64,000 bases of DNA from Paenibacillus helianthi. GTDB lineage: Bacteria; Bacillota; Bacilli; Paenibacillales; Paenibacillaceae. The notes beneath the pieces were generated by a model. It had not been told where the DNA came from, made no database searches, and was given only the letters and a program-made list of their open reading frames with translations. A program made the translations under genes and the position numbers. The DNA is taken from positions 434,001 to 498,000 of the forward strand of contig NZ_LVWI01000001.1 of assembly GCF_001909055.1 (NCBI RefSeq). The letters run 5' to 3'. Numbering within the stretch: the first letter of the stretch is position 1; each line of letters begins with the position of its first letter. Positions 41,717 through 51,633 of this stretch are shown here, one piece after another.

Positions 41717-42478
41717 ATGATCTCTATCACTAACCTGTCCTATGCTTTCAGCACTTCACCGCAGATGCCCGTATTCAGTAGGCTCTCGATGAACGTCCGC
41801 CGGGGCGAATTCATTTCCATTGTCGGTGCCAGCGGCTGCGGAAAAAGCACCCTGTTCAAAATCATCGCCGGTCTGCTTCGGCATACAGGTGGCGAACTCA
41901 AAGTTCACGGTATGATCTCTGACGATCCATCGTCGCGCCTGGGCCAGGTCGCCTATATGCCGCAGCAGGATCTGCTGTTGCCCTGGAGAACCGTGATGGA
42001 CAACTGCCTGCTGCCTTGGGAGCTGAAGCGAAAAGGCAGCAAGGCAGTTGCTGTAAAGAATATCCGTGAGATGCTCGACCGGTTTGGCCTTGAAGGTACA
42101 GAGCGGCTCTACCCGCAGGAACTGTCCGGGGGGATGCGTCAGCGGATCGCTATGCTCCGTACCCTTGCCGCTGGAAATGAGCTGATGCTGCTCGATGAGC
42201 CTTTTGGAGCACTGGATGCCATAACCAAGCGTGAACTGCACCGCTGGCTCCTGGAATTGTGGAGCAGTCTTAAGCAAACGGTTCTGTTCATCACCCACGA
42301 TCTGGAGGAAGCGCTGCTGCTCAGTGACCGGATTTACTTGATGTCTGGAGGCAGCGGCGGTGTACAGGAATTCTCGGTGGATATCCCGCGGCCCAGACAC
42401 TACCGGATGAACTATGAACCGAAGTTTATTGCTTTGCGGGAGAATTTGGAGCGGAGGCTGCATGAGAGTATCTATTAG
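41717..42478 (+). CDS. thiZ: Thiamin-precursor ABC transporter ATPase (ThiZ-like)
   Basis: A 253-residue ABC ATPase of the nitrate/taurine/thiamin-precursor group: Walker A GASGCGKST, signature LSGGMRQR, Walker B LMLLDEPFGALDA. The start is the ATG at 41717; AAAGGAGG lies 16 bases upstream, an unusually wide spacing, and an upstream ATG is possible. It is controlled by the TPP riboswitch and overlaps the permease gene. It probably imports formylaminopyrimidine/HMP. Confidence 0.85.
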   Translation: MISITNLSYAFSTSPQMPVFSRLSMNVRRGEFISIVGASGCGKSTLFKIIAGLLRHTGGELKVHGMISDDPSSRLGQVAYMPQQDLLLPWRTVMDNCLLPWELKRKGSKAVAVKNIREMLDRFGLEGTERLYPQELSGGMRQRIAMLRTLAAGNELMLLDEPFGALDAITKRELHRWLLELWSSLKQTVLFITHDLEEALLLSDRIYLMSGGSGGVQEFSVDIPRPRHYRMNYEPKFIALRENLERRLHESIY

Positions 42479-43238
42479 CAGAACCTTTCTGCGCGATTAT
42501 GGCCCCTTTGCCTTGCTGGTACTGGTCACCCTAGCCGGCTGGGAGTTCGCTGCATGGCTGAAGCTTGTTCCAGCATTCATTCTCCCGGCTCCAACAGCTA
42601 TATGGACGGCACTGATGGAGCAGAAAGAACTGCTCTTCGGAGAGCATTTACCCGCTACACTTCAGGAGGTTTTGCTCGGCTTTGTTCTGTCAGCAGCCTG
42701 CGGCATGCTGCTGGGTACGGGAATGCACATGTTCACTCCGCTCGAAAAGGCGTTATACCCCTTGCTGGTGATCAGTCAGACCATTCCGCTGATCGCGCTG
42801 TCACCCATTTTTATTATGTGGTTTGGCTATACCCTATGGAGCAAGGTTGCGGTGGTTTTCCTTACTGCCTTTTTCCCGGTGGTAGTAGGGACCTTTGACG
42901 GTCTGCGCAAAAGCGGTGCTATGTACAAAGAACTGCTGCTCACACTTGGTGCGACCCGCTGGCAAATTCTGCGAAAGACCCAGATTCCGCCTGCACTGCC
43001 CTCTTTGTTCTCTGGTCTCAAGCTCTCTATGGTCTACTGCGTCATTGGCGCGACGATTGGGGAATGGCTGGGCGGTAGCCGGGGGCTCGGCTATTTCAGC
43101 CGGCGGATGGCGGGCAATCTGCAAAGTGCGGAAATGTTCGCCGCAGTATTTCTTTTATCTGCACTCGGAATCATTCTGTTTCTATTTATTGTGCTGCTCG
43201 AAAAAATCATTTTGCAGAAAAGAGGCATTCATCGATGA
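42462..43238 (+). CDS. thiX: Thiamin-precursor ABC transporter permease (ThiX-like)
   Basis: A 258-residue permease with about six membrane segments and coupling loop YKELLLTLGATRWQILRKTQ. The family is the SsuC/TauC/ThiX group, and membership in a TPP-riboswitch operon points to a pyrimidine precursor. It overlaps the ATPase gene by 17 bases and the binding-protein gene by four (ATGA). The start ATG follows GGAGGCTGC. Confidence 0.87.
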   Translation: MRVSISRTFLRDYGPFALLVLVTLAGWEFAAWLKLVPAFILPAPTAIWTALMEQKELLFGEHLPATLQEVLLGFVLSAACGMLLGTGMHMFTPLEKALYPLLVISQTIPLIALSPIFIMWFGYTLWSKVAVVFLTAFFPVVVGTFDGLRKSGAMYKELLLTLGATRWQILRKTQIPPALPSLFSGLKLSMVYCVIGATIGEWLGGSRGLGYFSRRMAGNLQSAEMFAAVFLLSALGIILFLFIVLLEKIILQKRGIHR

Positions 43239-44287
43239 AACTGATCCCTTCTGAACCTCCCTTTAGAAAAAGGAAACTCCCTTTGCTCCCCTTATTGCTG
43301 CTTCTGTGTCTGGGACTTGCTGCGACAGGCTGTGGGAACAGCAATGATAAGTCTCCAGCCAGCTCTGCATCAGCGGATCAAGGCGGGCAGCCCCACAAGC
43401 TGACGATTATGCTCGACTGGTACCCGAATGCAGTCCACTCCTTCCTGTACGCCGCCCAGCAGAACGGCTATTTTGCCGACGAAGGGCTTACTGTGGATAT
43501 CCAAATGCCCGCTGACAGCAATGATGCCCTGAAGCTCGTAGCCGCAGGTAAAGTTGACCTGGCCCTAAGTTACCAGCCGCAGGTGCTGATGGCACGGGGT
43601 GAGCAGATTCCGGTGAAGTCCGTAGCTGCGATCGTCAGACATCCGCTTAATCATCTGATGGTTCCGGCTGACAGCGGGATCAAGAGCCCAAAGGACCTGG
43701 CAGGCAAAAATGCCGGATACTCCTCGATCCCACTCTATGAAGCTATGCTGAAAACCATGGTCAAAAGCGATGGTGGAGATCCTGGAGCAGTAACCCTGAC
43801 CGATGTGGGGTTTGACCTGATTCCAGCCATTACAACCGGGCGTGTCGATGGCATTATTGGCGGATTTATTAACCATGAGCAGTTGATTCTGGAAAAGGAA
43901 GGCCATCCGGTCATTTCGCTGAATCCAACCGATTACGGCGTCCCCGATTATTATGAGCTAGTCTTGGTCGCCAGCGACCAGGGCCTGCAGAATTCTGAAG
44001 GCTATATCCAGAAGTTTATCCAGGCAGCACGTAAAGGACAGCAATTCGTTGCGGATCACCCGCAGGAGGCACTTAACCTCCTTCTGGCTCATGAGGATGC
44101 AACGGCTCCACTCGACAAAGACATCGAGTCCAAAAGCCTGGAGCTGCTGCTGCCCCTAATGGACGCCGGCAGTGAGCCGTTTGGCTATCAGGACCCTGCA
44201 TCATGGAAAAAGGTACAAACCTGGCTGAGTGATAACGGGCTGCTGAATGGCAAGGTGAAGACCGCGGAAGCTTTTATTAACTTGTAA
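43235..44287 (+). CDS. thiY: Thiamin-precursor binding lipoprotein (ThiY-like)
   Basis: A 350-residue lipoprotein: signal peptide with lipobox TGC near residue 33, a Ser/Ala linker and an NMT1/THI5-like domain with LTIMLDWYPNAVHSFLYAAQ, typical of proteins binding formylaminopyrimidine or HMP. It completes the ThiXYZ-like set. The downstream thiM is separated by 108 bases with its own leader element. Confidence 0.88.
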   Translation: MKLIPSEPPFRKRKLPLLPLLLLLCLGLAATGCGNSNDKSPASSASADQGGQPHKLTIMLDWYPNAVHSFLYAAQQNGYFADEGLTVDIQMPADSNDALKLVAAGKVDLALSYQPQVLMARGEQIPVKSVAAIVRHPLNHLMVPADSGIKSPKDLAGKNAGYSSIPLYEAMLKTMVKSDGGDPGAVTLTDVGFDLIPAITTGRVDGIIGGFINHEQLILEKEGHPVISLNPTDYGVPDYYELVLVASDQGLQNSEGYIQKFIQAARKGQQFVADHPQEALNLLLAHEDATAPLDKDIESKSLELLLPLMDAGSEPFGYQDPASWKKVQTWLSDNGLLNGKVKTAEAFINL

Positions 44288-44334
44288 ATGAGAATTCAGA
44301 AATGCTCATATAACTAAGTCTACGCTTCTGGAGC

Positions 44335-44395
44335 GAGTTTTGTACGAAGTGAATTCATAGAAGCAAGGCTGACAAAACTTTTAGGAGGAATACTC
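44335..44395 (+). repeat. Dispersed leader element, copy 2 (before thiM)
   Basis: GAGTTTTG at 44335, an ATTCAT and AGCAAGGCT inner stem, and CAAAACTTTTAGGAGGA ending in the ribosome site. It aligns closely to the copy before fabF (16732-16790). Confidence 0.65.
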
Positions 44396-45193
44396 ATGTC
44401 TTTCTTATCCAAAGTGCGGGACAGCAATCCGCTGGTGCATAACATTACCAATATTGTGGTCGCGAACTTCAGTGCGAACGGACTGCTGGCACTCGGGGCT
44501 TCGCCTTTTATGGCGGATGCACATGAAGAAGTCGCGGATATTGCCGCTATGTCTGGTGCAGTAGTGCTCAATATCGGTACACTCAATGACTACGCCATTG
44601 ATTCGATGCTAATTGCCGGACTGGCAGCGAACCGTCATCATGTGCCGGTTGTGCTTGACCCCGTAGGTGCCGGAGCCACTGCTTACCGCACCGAAGTAAC
44701 CCATAGGCTGGTCAACCAAATGCAGATCACCGCGCTGCGCGGCAACGTCGCTGAAGTGGCCCATGTGGTAGGCGAGAGCTGGAACATCAAAGGTGTAGAT
44801 GCCGGTACCGGAGACGGTGATGTGGTGGCATTGGCTGTAAAAGCTGCGCTGAAGCTGAACTGTGTGGTGATCATCACCGGCAAAGAGGATGTTATCACGG
44901 ATGGCAGCACCACCTACGTAGTCAGCAACGGCCACCCTGTACTGACTAAGGTTACCGGCACCGGATGCCTGCTCAGTGCAGTCGTCGGCGCTTTCCTGGC
45001 AGCTAGCGGCGGCGCCTGGCTGGAAGCAGCTGCAGAAGCTATATCCTTCTATGGCGTTGCCGCTGAAATTGCGGCCAATCGGTCGTGCCAACAGGGAGTC
45101 GGCAGCTTCCAGATCGAGTTCCTGAATCAGCTGGCTCTCGTTACCCCGGAAGTATACGCAGAGCGCTCCCGCATACAACGACTTGAACAATGA
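44396..45193 (+). CDS. thiM: Hydroxyethylthiazole kinase
   Basis: A 265-residue ThiM that phosphorylates the thiazole alcohol in thiamin salvage. Motifs: [19 protein letters not shown] at the N-terminus, [24 protein letters not shown] and the ATP-site [16 protein letters not shown]. The ATG follows AGGAGGAA. It is the first of the thiM-thiD-thiE block. Confidence 0.95.
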   Translation: MSFLSKVRDSNPLVHNITNIVVANFSANGLLALGASPFMADAHEEVADIAAMSGAVVLNIGTLNDYAIDSMLIAGLAANRHHVPVVLDPVGAGATAYRTEVTHRLVNQMQITALRGNVAEVAHVVGESWNIKGVDAGTGDGDVVALAVKAALKLNCVVIITGKEDVITDGSTTYVVSNGHPVLTKVTGTGCLLSAVVGAFLAASGGAWLEAAAEAISFYGVAAEIAANRSCQQGVGSFQIEFLNQLALVTPEVYAERSRIQRLEQ

Positions 45194-45221
45194 TAACATT
45201 TTCACCAAAGGAGAGCTTGCG

Positions 45222-46055
45222 ATGACAGAGCCTACAAGGAATAAAATATTCAAAGCATTGACAATTGCCGGTTCCGACTCCGGGGGTGGGGCTGGCATTC
45301 AGGCCGATCTTAAAACCTTCCAAGAGCTGGGGGTATACGGTATGTCCGCGCTTACTGCAGTGACAGCACAGAACACCTTAGGTGTTCAAGGCGTATATCC
45401 GCTGGAAGCGGATGCCGTTACCGCACAGCTTGATTCCATCGGAACCGATCTTACACCGGATGCTGTCAAAACAGGCATGCTGTTCAGTAGCGGACTCATC
45501 CTTGCAGTTGCCGAAAAGGTAAGCCAATATGGCTGGGACCATCTGGTCGTTGATCCGGTTATGGTTGCCAAAGGCGGTTCTCCCCTGCTCCAGCAGGAAG
45601 CCGTACAGGCACTGATCCGCTATCTGCTGCCACTGGCCCTGGCTGTAACACCCAATATCCCTGAAGCAGAAATTCTGAGCGGAATGAAGATTTCGGGCAT
45701 GGCAGACCGCGAGACAGCAGCCAGACTTATTCATGCCATGGGACCGCGCTATGTGGTGCTCAAGGGTGGTCATGTTGATGAAGATAGCCCTATGGTAACT
45801 GACCTTGTATTTGATGGAGAGAAGTTCACTTATTGGGAAAGTCCACGTGTTGCAACTCAGCATACCCACGGAACCGGCTGTACTTACTCCGCTGCCCTTA
45901 CCGCAGAACTTGCACAACACAAAACGGTCCCTGAAGCGATTCAGACAGCCAAGGCTTTTATCCATGCAGCCATTGAAGACGGCTTGAATATCGGTTCCGG
46001 ACACGGGCCGACGAACCACTTCGCCTATCAGAACAGAATGAGGGGGAGGCGCTGA
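45222..46055 (+). CDS. thiD: HMP/HMP-phosphate kinase
   Basis: A 277-residue ThiD giving HMP pyrophosphate. Typical stretches: [20 protein letters not shown], the [15 protein letters not shown] strand, [10 protein letters not shown] and [18 protein letters not shown]. The ATG at 45222 follows AAAGGAG. It lies between thiM and thiE. Confidence 0.95.
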   Translation: MTEPTRNKIFKALTIAGSDSGGGAGIQADLKTFQELGVYGMSALTAVTAQNTLGVQGVYPLEADAVTAQLDSIGTDLTPDAVKTGMLFSSGLILAVAEKVSQYGWDHLVVDPVMVAKGGSPLLQQEAVQALIRYLLPLALAVTPNIPEAEILSGMKISGMADRETAARLIHAMGPRYVVLKGGHVDEDSPMVTDLVFDGEKFTYWESPRVATQHTHGTGCTYSAALTAELAQHKTVPEAIQTAKAFIHAAIEDGLNIGSGHGPTNHFAYQNRMRGRR

Positions 46056-46056
46056 T

Positions 46057-46707
46057 ATGCAGCGGATAGACAGCGAAGATATGCGCAGACTGCTGAAACT
46101 ATATTTCATTATGGGCAGTGTGAACTGCCGGAAGGCTCCACTGGAATCACTCTCTGAAGCGATTGAGGGCGGGATTACCTTGTTCCAGTATCGCGAAAAA
46201 GGCCGGACCGCTTTCACCGGCCAGGCCTATGTCGAGCTTGCCCGGCAGCTCCAGCAGCGTTGCCGGGAGTGCCAGGTGCCTTTTATCGTAAACGATGACA
46301 TTGAGCTGGCGGTTGCCCTGGATGCGGACGGTGTTCACGTTGGACAGGACGATGAACCTGCCCGTTCGATCCGCGAGCGGCTGGGAGCGCATAAAATCAT
46401 CGGGGTATCCGCCCATACGCTGGAAGAAGGCCAACAGGCTATTGCGGACGGTGCCGATTATCTGGGCGTCGGGCCGGTCTATCCCACTTCTTCCAAGGAC
46501 GATGCTGAAGCGGTTCAGGGTACCGCTGTGATAGAGACGCTGCGCCGCAGCGGACTTACCATTCCCCTGGTTGGAATCGGCGGTATCACCGTGGATAATG
46601 CTGTCCCTGTAATAAAGGCTGGAGCGGATGGAATCTCTGTGATCTCTGCGATTGCCGGAACAGACAACATCAGCGCTGCTGTGCGGAAGTTCCTTATGGT
46701 GATATAA
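46057..46707 (+). CDS. thiE: Thiamin-phosphate synthase
   Basis: A 216-residue ThiE joining thiazole phosphate and HMP-PP. Motifs: [49 protein letters not shown] and [13 protein letters not shown]. It follows thiD by one base, so translation is coupled. With thiM, thiD and the transporter the block covers uptake and salvage to thiamin phosphate, but no de novo thiC or thiG is here. Confidence 0.95.
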   Translation: MQRIDSEDMRRLLKLYFIMGSVNCRKAPLESLSEAIEGGITLFQYREKGRTAFTGQAYVELARQLQQRCRECQVPFIVNDDIELAVALDADGVHVGQDDEPARSIRERLGAHKIIGVSAHTLEEGQQAIADGADYLGVGPVYPTSSKDDAEAVQGTAVIETLRRSGLTIPLVGIGGITVDNAVPVIKAGADGISVISAIAGTDNISAAVRKFLMVI

Positions 46708-46709
46708 CC

Positions 46710-46753
46710 AAAAAGCACAGCCGCCGTTCTTCGATTGGCGTTGTGCTTTTTTA
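46710..46753. terminator. thiE terminator
   Basis: AAAAAGCACA and TTGTGCTTTTTT form a stem between convergent genes, active on both strands. Confidence 0.75.
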
Positions 46754-46771
46754 CGTGGCAGATATGAATCC

Positions 46772-47314
46772 TCAGCTCCATCTACCCATTATAACGGTGT
46801 GATAATACTTGCCGTCAGATAGAAGCTTGTCGTTCTTCAAAAGGCCTTCCTCTTCAAATCCCAGTTTCTGATAGAGCGTGATAGCCTTGTTGTTCGTTTC
46901 CAGAACTTTCAATGTGATTTTGCGGATGCCGCTGGCTTCCGCCCAGTGGATGGAGGCAGCCAGCAGCTGGTTGCCAATCCCAACCCCCCAGTATTCCTGC
47001 AGCACACCAATACCAAATTCCACTTGATGAGACAAGCGTTTCAAGCTAGTTCCCTCACATCTGGAGAATCCGGCCAGCCTGCCATCTACTAATGCCACCA
47101 AAAAGAGGTTTTTGTTGTTCGCGGCATCCTCCTTAATGAGCTGTTCAAAGCCCGCTGGATCAATAACTGCTTCCCCTTGTTCCCTGTCCAAATTCTCCGT
47201 CTCTCCATCGATTTGCAGCCGAATTTCAGACAGCATCCCGGCATCTGCGGGGTCTGCTTCCCGAACCGTAATGCTTTTGCCGCCGCGTTCATATTGCCGT
47301 GATTCCATTTTCAT
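46772..47314 (-). CDS. GNAT-family N-acetyltransferase
   Basis: A 180-residue acetyltransferase of the type with EFGIGVLQEYWGVGIGNQL (acetyl-CoA site) and LYQKLGFEEEGLLKND at the C-terminus, like RimJ/SpeG-related or phosphinothricin-like GNATs. The ATG follows AAAGGGAG. Substrate unknown. It is a single gene between thiE and a MarR regulator. Confidence 0.82.
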   Translation of the reverse strand: MKMESRQYERGGKSITVREADPADAGMLSEIRLQIDGETENLDREQGEAVIDPAGFEQLIKEDAANNKNLFLVALVDGRLAGFSRCEGTSLKRLSHQVEFGIGVLQEYWGVGIGNQLLAASIHWAEASGIRKITLKVLETNNKAITLYQKLGFEEEGLLKNDKLLSDGKYYHTVIMGRWS

Positions 47315-47471
47315 GATGTACTCCCTTTCCTGAGGACTTCAGCTGTATGCACTTCCAATATTAAACATGCTGACGGTTTAGTCAATGTTGTTCGTGCTTG
47401 ACTATACCAAATTATTGGTTTACTTTATAAACAGTTCACATTGATAACTTTTCTTCAAAGGCAGGTGCAGC

Positions 47472-47909
47472 ATGGCTGATCGTGAGCAAACCATAGAAGT
47501 GTATCAATCTTATTTTGCGGTAGCCCGTCAGCTTAAGAAGCTGGCACATCAAAGCGCGGCGGACCTTGGACTGACCGTGCATCAGATCGGCATCCTGAAT
47601 TTCCTTCTACAGCATCCGGGGCAGACCCAGAAGGAAGTTACGGAACGCCTGGTATTTAACAAAAGCCGGGTCAGTCTGCATATTGATGCGCTGGCGCTCA
47701 AGGGACTGGTCACCCGCACAGTTTCGGAGCTGGACCGCAGAGAGACGATGCTGTACCTCACCACCGAAGGTGAGATGCTGTGCAAGCGCTATAACGAGGA
47801 AGCTTGGTCCCATAAGGTGCTCGGGGAAGCCCTGGCCCCCTTCAAGGAGGATGAGCTGCGTCAGCTCATTCATATGAACAAACAGCTGCTGCTGCATCTG
47901 AATTCCTAA
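47472..47909 (+). CDS. MarR-family regulator
   Basis: A 145-residue MarR protein with a winged helix (LGLTVHQIGILNFLLQHPGQ; TQKEVTERLVFNKSRVSLHI; wing LDRRETMLYLTTEG). It lies 23 bases upstream of an ABC exporter gene in the same direction, the common regulator-exporter arrangement. It probably represses this pair. Confidence 0.88.
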   Translation: MADREQTIEVYQSYFAVARQLKKLAHQSAADLGLTVHQIGILNFLLQHPGQTQKEVTERLVFNKSRVSLHIDALALKGLVTRTVSELDRRETMLYLTTEGEMLCKRYNEEAWSHKVLGEALAPFKEDELRQLIHMNKQLLLHLNS

Positions 47910-47932
47910 ATCAATAGAAGCTGGTGATGAGA

Positions 47933-49750
47933 ATGTCCCGAGGTTTTGGACCGGGCGGCCCCCATGGCCGATTGAAATTCGACGACGACGCGCAAAAAGC
48001 CAATCTCAGCAAAGCTCTCCTGCTCCGCATCGTGAAATTTTTCATGCCCTACTGGAAACAAACCCTGCTCTTAATGGCGGTGCTGATTGTGACCGCTGTA
48101 CTTGGACTCCTGCCTCCCCTGTTCATCCAGCAGATTATCGACCAGGCGCTTCCGGATAAAAATTTGCGGCTGCTCGTTCTGCTCGTTCTTGCTTCACTGG
48201 GTACAACTGTCGTGTCCGGCCTGCTGGGTGTGCTGCAGAATTATTTGAATTCATTTATCTCGCTGCACATTGTCTTCGATATGAAAAACCAAATGTACCG
48301 CCATCTGCAAAAGATGCCGCTGCAGTTCTACTCCGGGGTACAGCAAGGTGAAGTTATCACACGTATGACCAGCGACATTTCAGGGGTGCAGGGTGTATTC
48401 AGCAGCACAGTAGTCAATTTTGCCAGCAATCTGTTCATTCTCGTCTCCACTGCGGTTACGTTGTTCATCATGAACTGGAAGCTGGCGCTGGTCGGCATTC
48501 TTGTAATCCCTTTATTTATCTTCCCTACCCGCAAGATGGGCAATATCAGCTGGAAGCTGGCCAAGCAGACCCAGGAAAAAATTTCAGATCAAAATCAGAT
48601 CATCCAGGAGACACTCAGCATCAGCGGGTATCTCCTTATGAAACTATTCACCAAAGAATCGGCAGAGTACGCCAAATTCCAGTCCATTAACTCGGAAGCC
48701 ACAAGCCTGCAAATCCGGCAATCCATGGCCGGCCGCTGGTTCATGATGGTTCTGTCCACTTTTACCAGTATCGGTCCATTAATGATTTACTTATATGGCG
48801 GTTACCTGTTTATTCAGGGAGAGCTGTCCGTTGGGGCAATCGTAGCTTTTGTAGCTTTGCTGGGGAGACTCTATGGACCCGTGATGCAAATGACGAATCT
48901 CTATGTGGATATCAAGCGCTCTGCAGCGTTGTTTGAACGGATTTTTGACTATTTTGATATGAAGCCACAGATTGTAGACGAACCGGAGGCCAGGGTCATT
49001 CCCGCAGCCGGCAAGGATATCAGTTTTCACAACGTTTCTTTTGCCTACCAGGCGGATAAAACAGCGCTGCACGGGATTTCGTTCACTGCTGCTGCCGGAA
49101 CCTTAACTGCACTCGTCGGCCCAAGCGGCGCTGGAAAAACAACCGTCACCAACCTTATTCCGCGTCTCTATGATACGGATTCAGGCTCGATCACAATCGG
49201 TGGCAGCAACATCCGCGACTTTACACTGGATTCCCTGAGGTCACAGATAGGCCTTGTTACGCAGGACACCTATCTATTCAATGGAACGATCCGGGACAAC
49301 CTGATGTACGCAGAAGACGGGGCCAGCGAAGCAGAAATGATTGCCGCATGCCAGGCAGCCTATATTCACGATTTTATTCTGAGTCTGCCGGAGGGGTACG
49401 ACACCGTTGTGGGTAACCGGGGCATCAAGCTGTCCGGCGGCGAAAAGCAGCGGATTTCCATCGCCCGTGTGCTGCTGAAGAATCCGCCGATCATTATCAT
49501 GGATGAAGCCACCTCCTCCCTTGACACAGCCTCCGAGTATTATATCCAGCAAGCCATGCATTCCCTGCTCCAGGGCAAGACCAGCATCGTGATCGCCCAT
49601 CGGCTCTCTACCATCATGGCGGCGGATCAAATTCTCGTCGTTCAGAGCGGAGCTATCGTCGAGGAAGGAACGCATGAGTCCCTTCTGGAGCATAACGGAG
49701 TATACAGAGATTTATACGACAAGCAATTCGAGTCCAAGGTTCTGGCCTAA
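47933..49750 (+). CDS. ABC exporter (fused membrane and ATPase domains)
   Basis: A 605-residue half-transporter of the MsbA/LmrA/BmrA type: six membrane segments (about 25-320), then the ATPase with Walker A VGPSGAGKTTVTNL, signature LSGGEKQR, Walker B IIIMDEATSSLD and the switch His in VIAHRLST. It probably acts as a homodimer for drug or lipid export. The start is placed at the ATG at 47933; an ATG six bases and a GTG nine bases upstream are alternatives. Confidence 0.9.
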   Translation: MSRGFGPGGPHGRLKFDDDAQKANLSKALLLRIVKFFMPYWKQTLLLMAVLIVTAVLGLLPPLFIQQIIDQALPDKNLRLLVLLVLASLGTTVVSGLLGVLQNYLNSFISLHIVFDMKNQMYRHLQKMPLQFYSGVQQGEVITRMTSDISGVQGVFSSTVVNFASNLFILVSTAVTLFIMNWKLALVGILVIPLFIFPTRKMGNISWKLAKQTQEKISDQNQIIQETLSISGYLLMKLFTKESAEYAKFQSINSEATSLQIRQSMAGRWFMMVLSTFTSIGPLMIYLYGGYLFIQGELSVGAIVAFVALLGRLYGPVMQMTNLYVDIKRSAALFERIFDYFDMKPQIVDEPEARVIPAAGKDISFHNVSFAYQADKTALHGISFTAAAGTLTALVGPSGAGKTTVTNLIPRLYDTDSGSITIGGSNIRDFTLDSLRSQIGLVTQDTYLFNGTIRDNLMYAEDGASEAEMIAACQAAYIHDFILSLPEGYDTVVGNRGIKLSGGEKQRISIARVLLKNPPIIIMDEATSSLDTASEYYIQQAMHSLLQGKTSIVIAHRLSTIMAADQILVVQSGAIVEEGTHESLLEHNGVYRDLYDKQFESKVLA

Positions 49751-49791
49751 CAATTAGGAACGCAGGCACATATCTTATATCAGAATAACAA

Positions 49792-49838
49792 AAATCCGTA
49801 TGGCGCCATGGTATAAAAAGGCACATACGGATTTCTTT
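49792..49838. terminator. Terminator between exporter and lipoprotein genes
   Basis: AAATCCGTATG pairs with CATACGGATTT and is followed by CTTTT. Its place between convergent genes suits both strands. Confidence 0.7.
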
Positions 49839-49845
49839 TATATAA

Positions 49846-50793
49846 TTATTGATGAGGGCTGGTGTGATCCAGCGGTTTGAGCTTATCCATCCATCCCTTG
49901 ATCGGATCGTAGGTACCCGCTTCAATGAGTTTGTGGTAGACACTCACAAATCCGCCGTCCCCGGCAGTTTGGCCCGCCCACTTATAGTACTCGGGGAACT
50001 TTGCCTCCGCTTCGTCCAGCCGGTCCAAGATCAGATATACATCCATTAACGACTCAAAGGTGCTTTCTTCAGGTTCTGTTTTGTAATGCTGTTCCTCAAT
50101 AACCAGCTGGTTTTCATAATATTGCTGCGTTCTGGCTCGATTCGGGATATATTGGTTATTCTTGAACTCATAAACAGCGAATAATGCGGGCCCAAGAAGC
50201 ACCTGACCGGAATATGGACTTGCTAACAACTCCAGCTCGCCGTCTTGATCTACATCCTCATAGGTCAATAGAACATCATCATTCACAGTGACTTGCAGCT
50301 TACCTTCTATCTCCTCCAGAACAATAGTTGCCGACTCGGGACGGTTATCTGCCAGACTGAACAGCAGTGTGGGCCGTCCATTTTGAATAAGCGCCTTTGC
50401 CCAAATGCTCTTGGCCTGATCAAATTTGTCCCCGCCTTCAAAGCTTAATCCCTGATGTTTACTGTCAAAAAGAATCTCACGGTTCTTCGCAACCACAAAC
50501 TGGGTATAATCAAAATCTCCGCTATTCCAGTAATAAACTTCATAGGTCTGTCCGTTCAGATCAAAAGATTCTTTGTGTACAAAACCAGGATATTGATCCT
50601 CTATCGATGCAGTCCCTGCGGCTTCTACTGCTGGCGATGCTGAAACAGCCGGTGAAGCAAGCGGTGACGGCGATGCCTGTGTTGCTGACACAGGATTTTC
50701 GGTGGGGCTTGTATGCCCCGCATTCCCGTTATCCCCGGATGATGAACAACCGGCCAGGAATATCAACATGATAAAAAAACTCACAAAGCGCAT
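49846..50793 (-). CDS. Hypothetical lipoprotein
   Basis: A 315-residue lipoprotein with lipobox LAGC near residue 16, a long Ser/Pro/Ala/Thr-rich linker (to about residue 65) and a beta-rich C-terminal domain. The segment TYEDVDQDGELELLASPYSG looks like an EF-hand or VCBS/FG-GAP-like repeat and may bind calcium. The ATG at 50793 follows AGAGGAGG. No function known. Confidence 0.75.
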   Translation of the reverse strand: MRFVSFFIMLIFLAGCSSSGDNGNAGHTSPTENPVSATQASPSPLASPAVSASPAVEAAGTASIEDQYPGFVHKESFDLNGQTYEVYYWNSGDFDYTQFVVAKNREILFDSKHQGLSFEGGDKFDQAKSIWAKALIQNGRPTLLFSLADNRPESATIVLEEIEGKLQVTVNDDVLLTYEDVDQDGELELLASPYSGQVLLGPALFAVYEFKNNQYIPNRARTQQYYENQLVIEEQHYKTEPEESTFESLMDVYLILDRLDEAEAKFPEYYKWAGQTAGDGGFVSVYHKLIEAGTYDPIKGWMDKLKPLDHTSPHQ

Positions 50794-50809
50794 GTAAGGT
50801 AGTCCTCCT

Positions 50810-51526
50810 CTATGGTTGTAAAGGGGCCTGAGCATTGCTAAGCATTCCATGGAGCTCTGCCAGTTCATCCTGCTCCAGATGCCTCCACTGCCCTCTCTCC
50901 AGCCCGCTCAAGGATATATTCATGATCCTGATCCGTTCCAGACGGAGCACTCTATAACCGAGCTCTTTGCACATACGGCGGATTTGCAGATTCAGTCCTT
51001 GGGTGAGTACAATCCGAAATTCAGTCTCGCTGATCCGGCTGGTCTCGCATGGTTTGGTCCGTGTACCAAGAATCTCCACACCAGCAGCCATCCTCTGAAG
51101 AAATTCATCCGTCACAAGTTTGTCAACAGTAACCGCATATTCCTTCTCGTGACCATATTCCGAGCGCATCATCTGGTTCACGATCGCTCCGTCATTAGTC
51201 AGCAGAATCAGTCCCTCCGACTGTTTATCCAGCCTGCCAATGGCAAATATCCGGGATGGGTATCCCACAAAATCAATGATATTCCCCTTCACCTCGCGTG
51301 AGGATGTACAGGTGATGCCTATTGGCTTGTTCAGCGCCAGGTATACTGGCTCTCTATCGACAGCAGCTAGGAGCTCTCCGTCGACGGCTACAATGTCGCC
51401 CGGCTCAACCTCCGCACCTTTTTCACAAGGAAGGCCATTAATCGTAATCCGCCCGGCCGCAAGTAATCTATCGGTTTCCCTTCGGGGGTAAATCCCTGTT
51501 TCGCTTATGTACTTATTGATTCTCAT
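50810..51526 (-). CDS. rluF: rRNA pseudouridine synthase, RluF-like
   Basis: A 238-residue pseudouridine synthase: N-terminal S4 RNA-binding domain (MRINKYISETGIYPRRETDR), then the catalytic GRLDKQSEGLILLTND with its Asp, and LNLQIRRMCKELGYRV. The whole resembles RluF, which modifies 23S rRNA U2604. It could also be an RsuA/RluB relative. It starts 16 bases upstream of the lipoprotein gene in the same direction. Confidence 0.85.
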   Translation of the reverse strand: MRINKYISETGIYPRRETDRLLAAGRITINGLPCEKGAEVEPGDIVAVDGELLAAVDREPVYLALNKPIGITCTSSREVKGNIIDFVGYPSRIFAIGRLDKQSEGLILLTNDGAIVNQMMRSEYGHEKEYAVTVDKLVTDEFLQRMAAGVEILGTRTKPCETSRISETEFRIVLTQGLNLQIRRMCKELGYRVLRLERIRIMNISLSGLERGQWRHLEQDELAELHGMLSNAQAPLQP

Positions 51527-51633
51527 GTCTGTTTCCGCTCTCCTGAAGGGTAATTAAAAACACCTGATTGGAGTGTATACGCTACAAATTCCAAATCAGA
51601 TGCCGCATGTTGATCTATGAGCATCCGGCCTTT

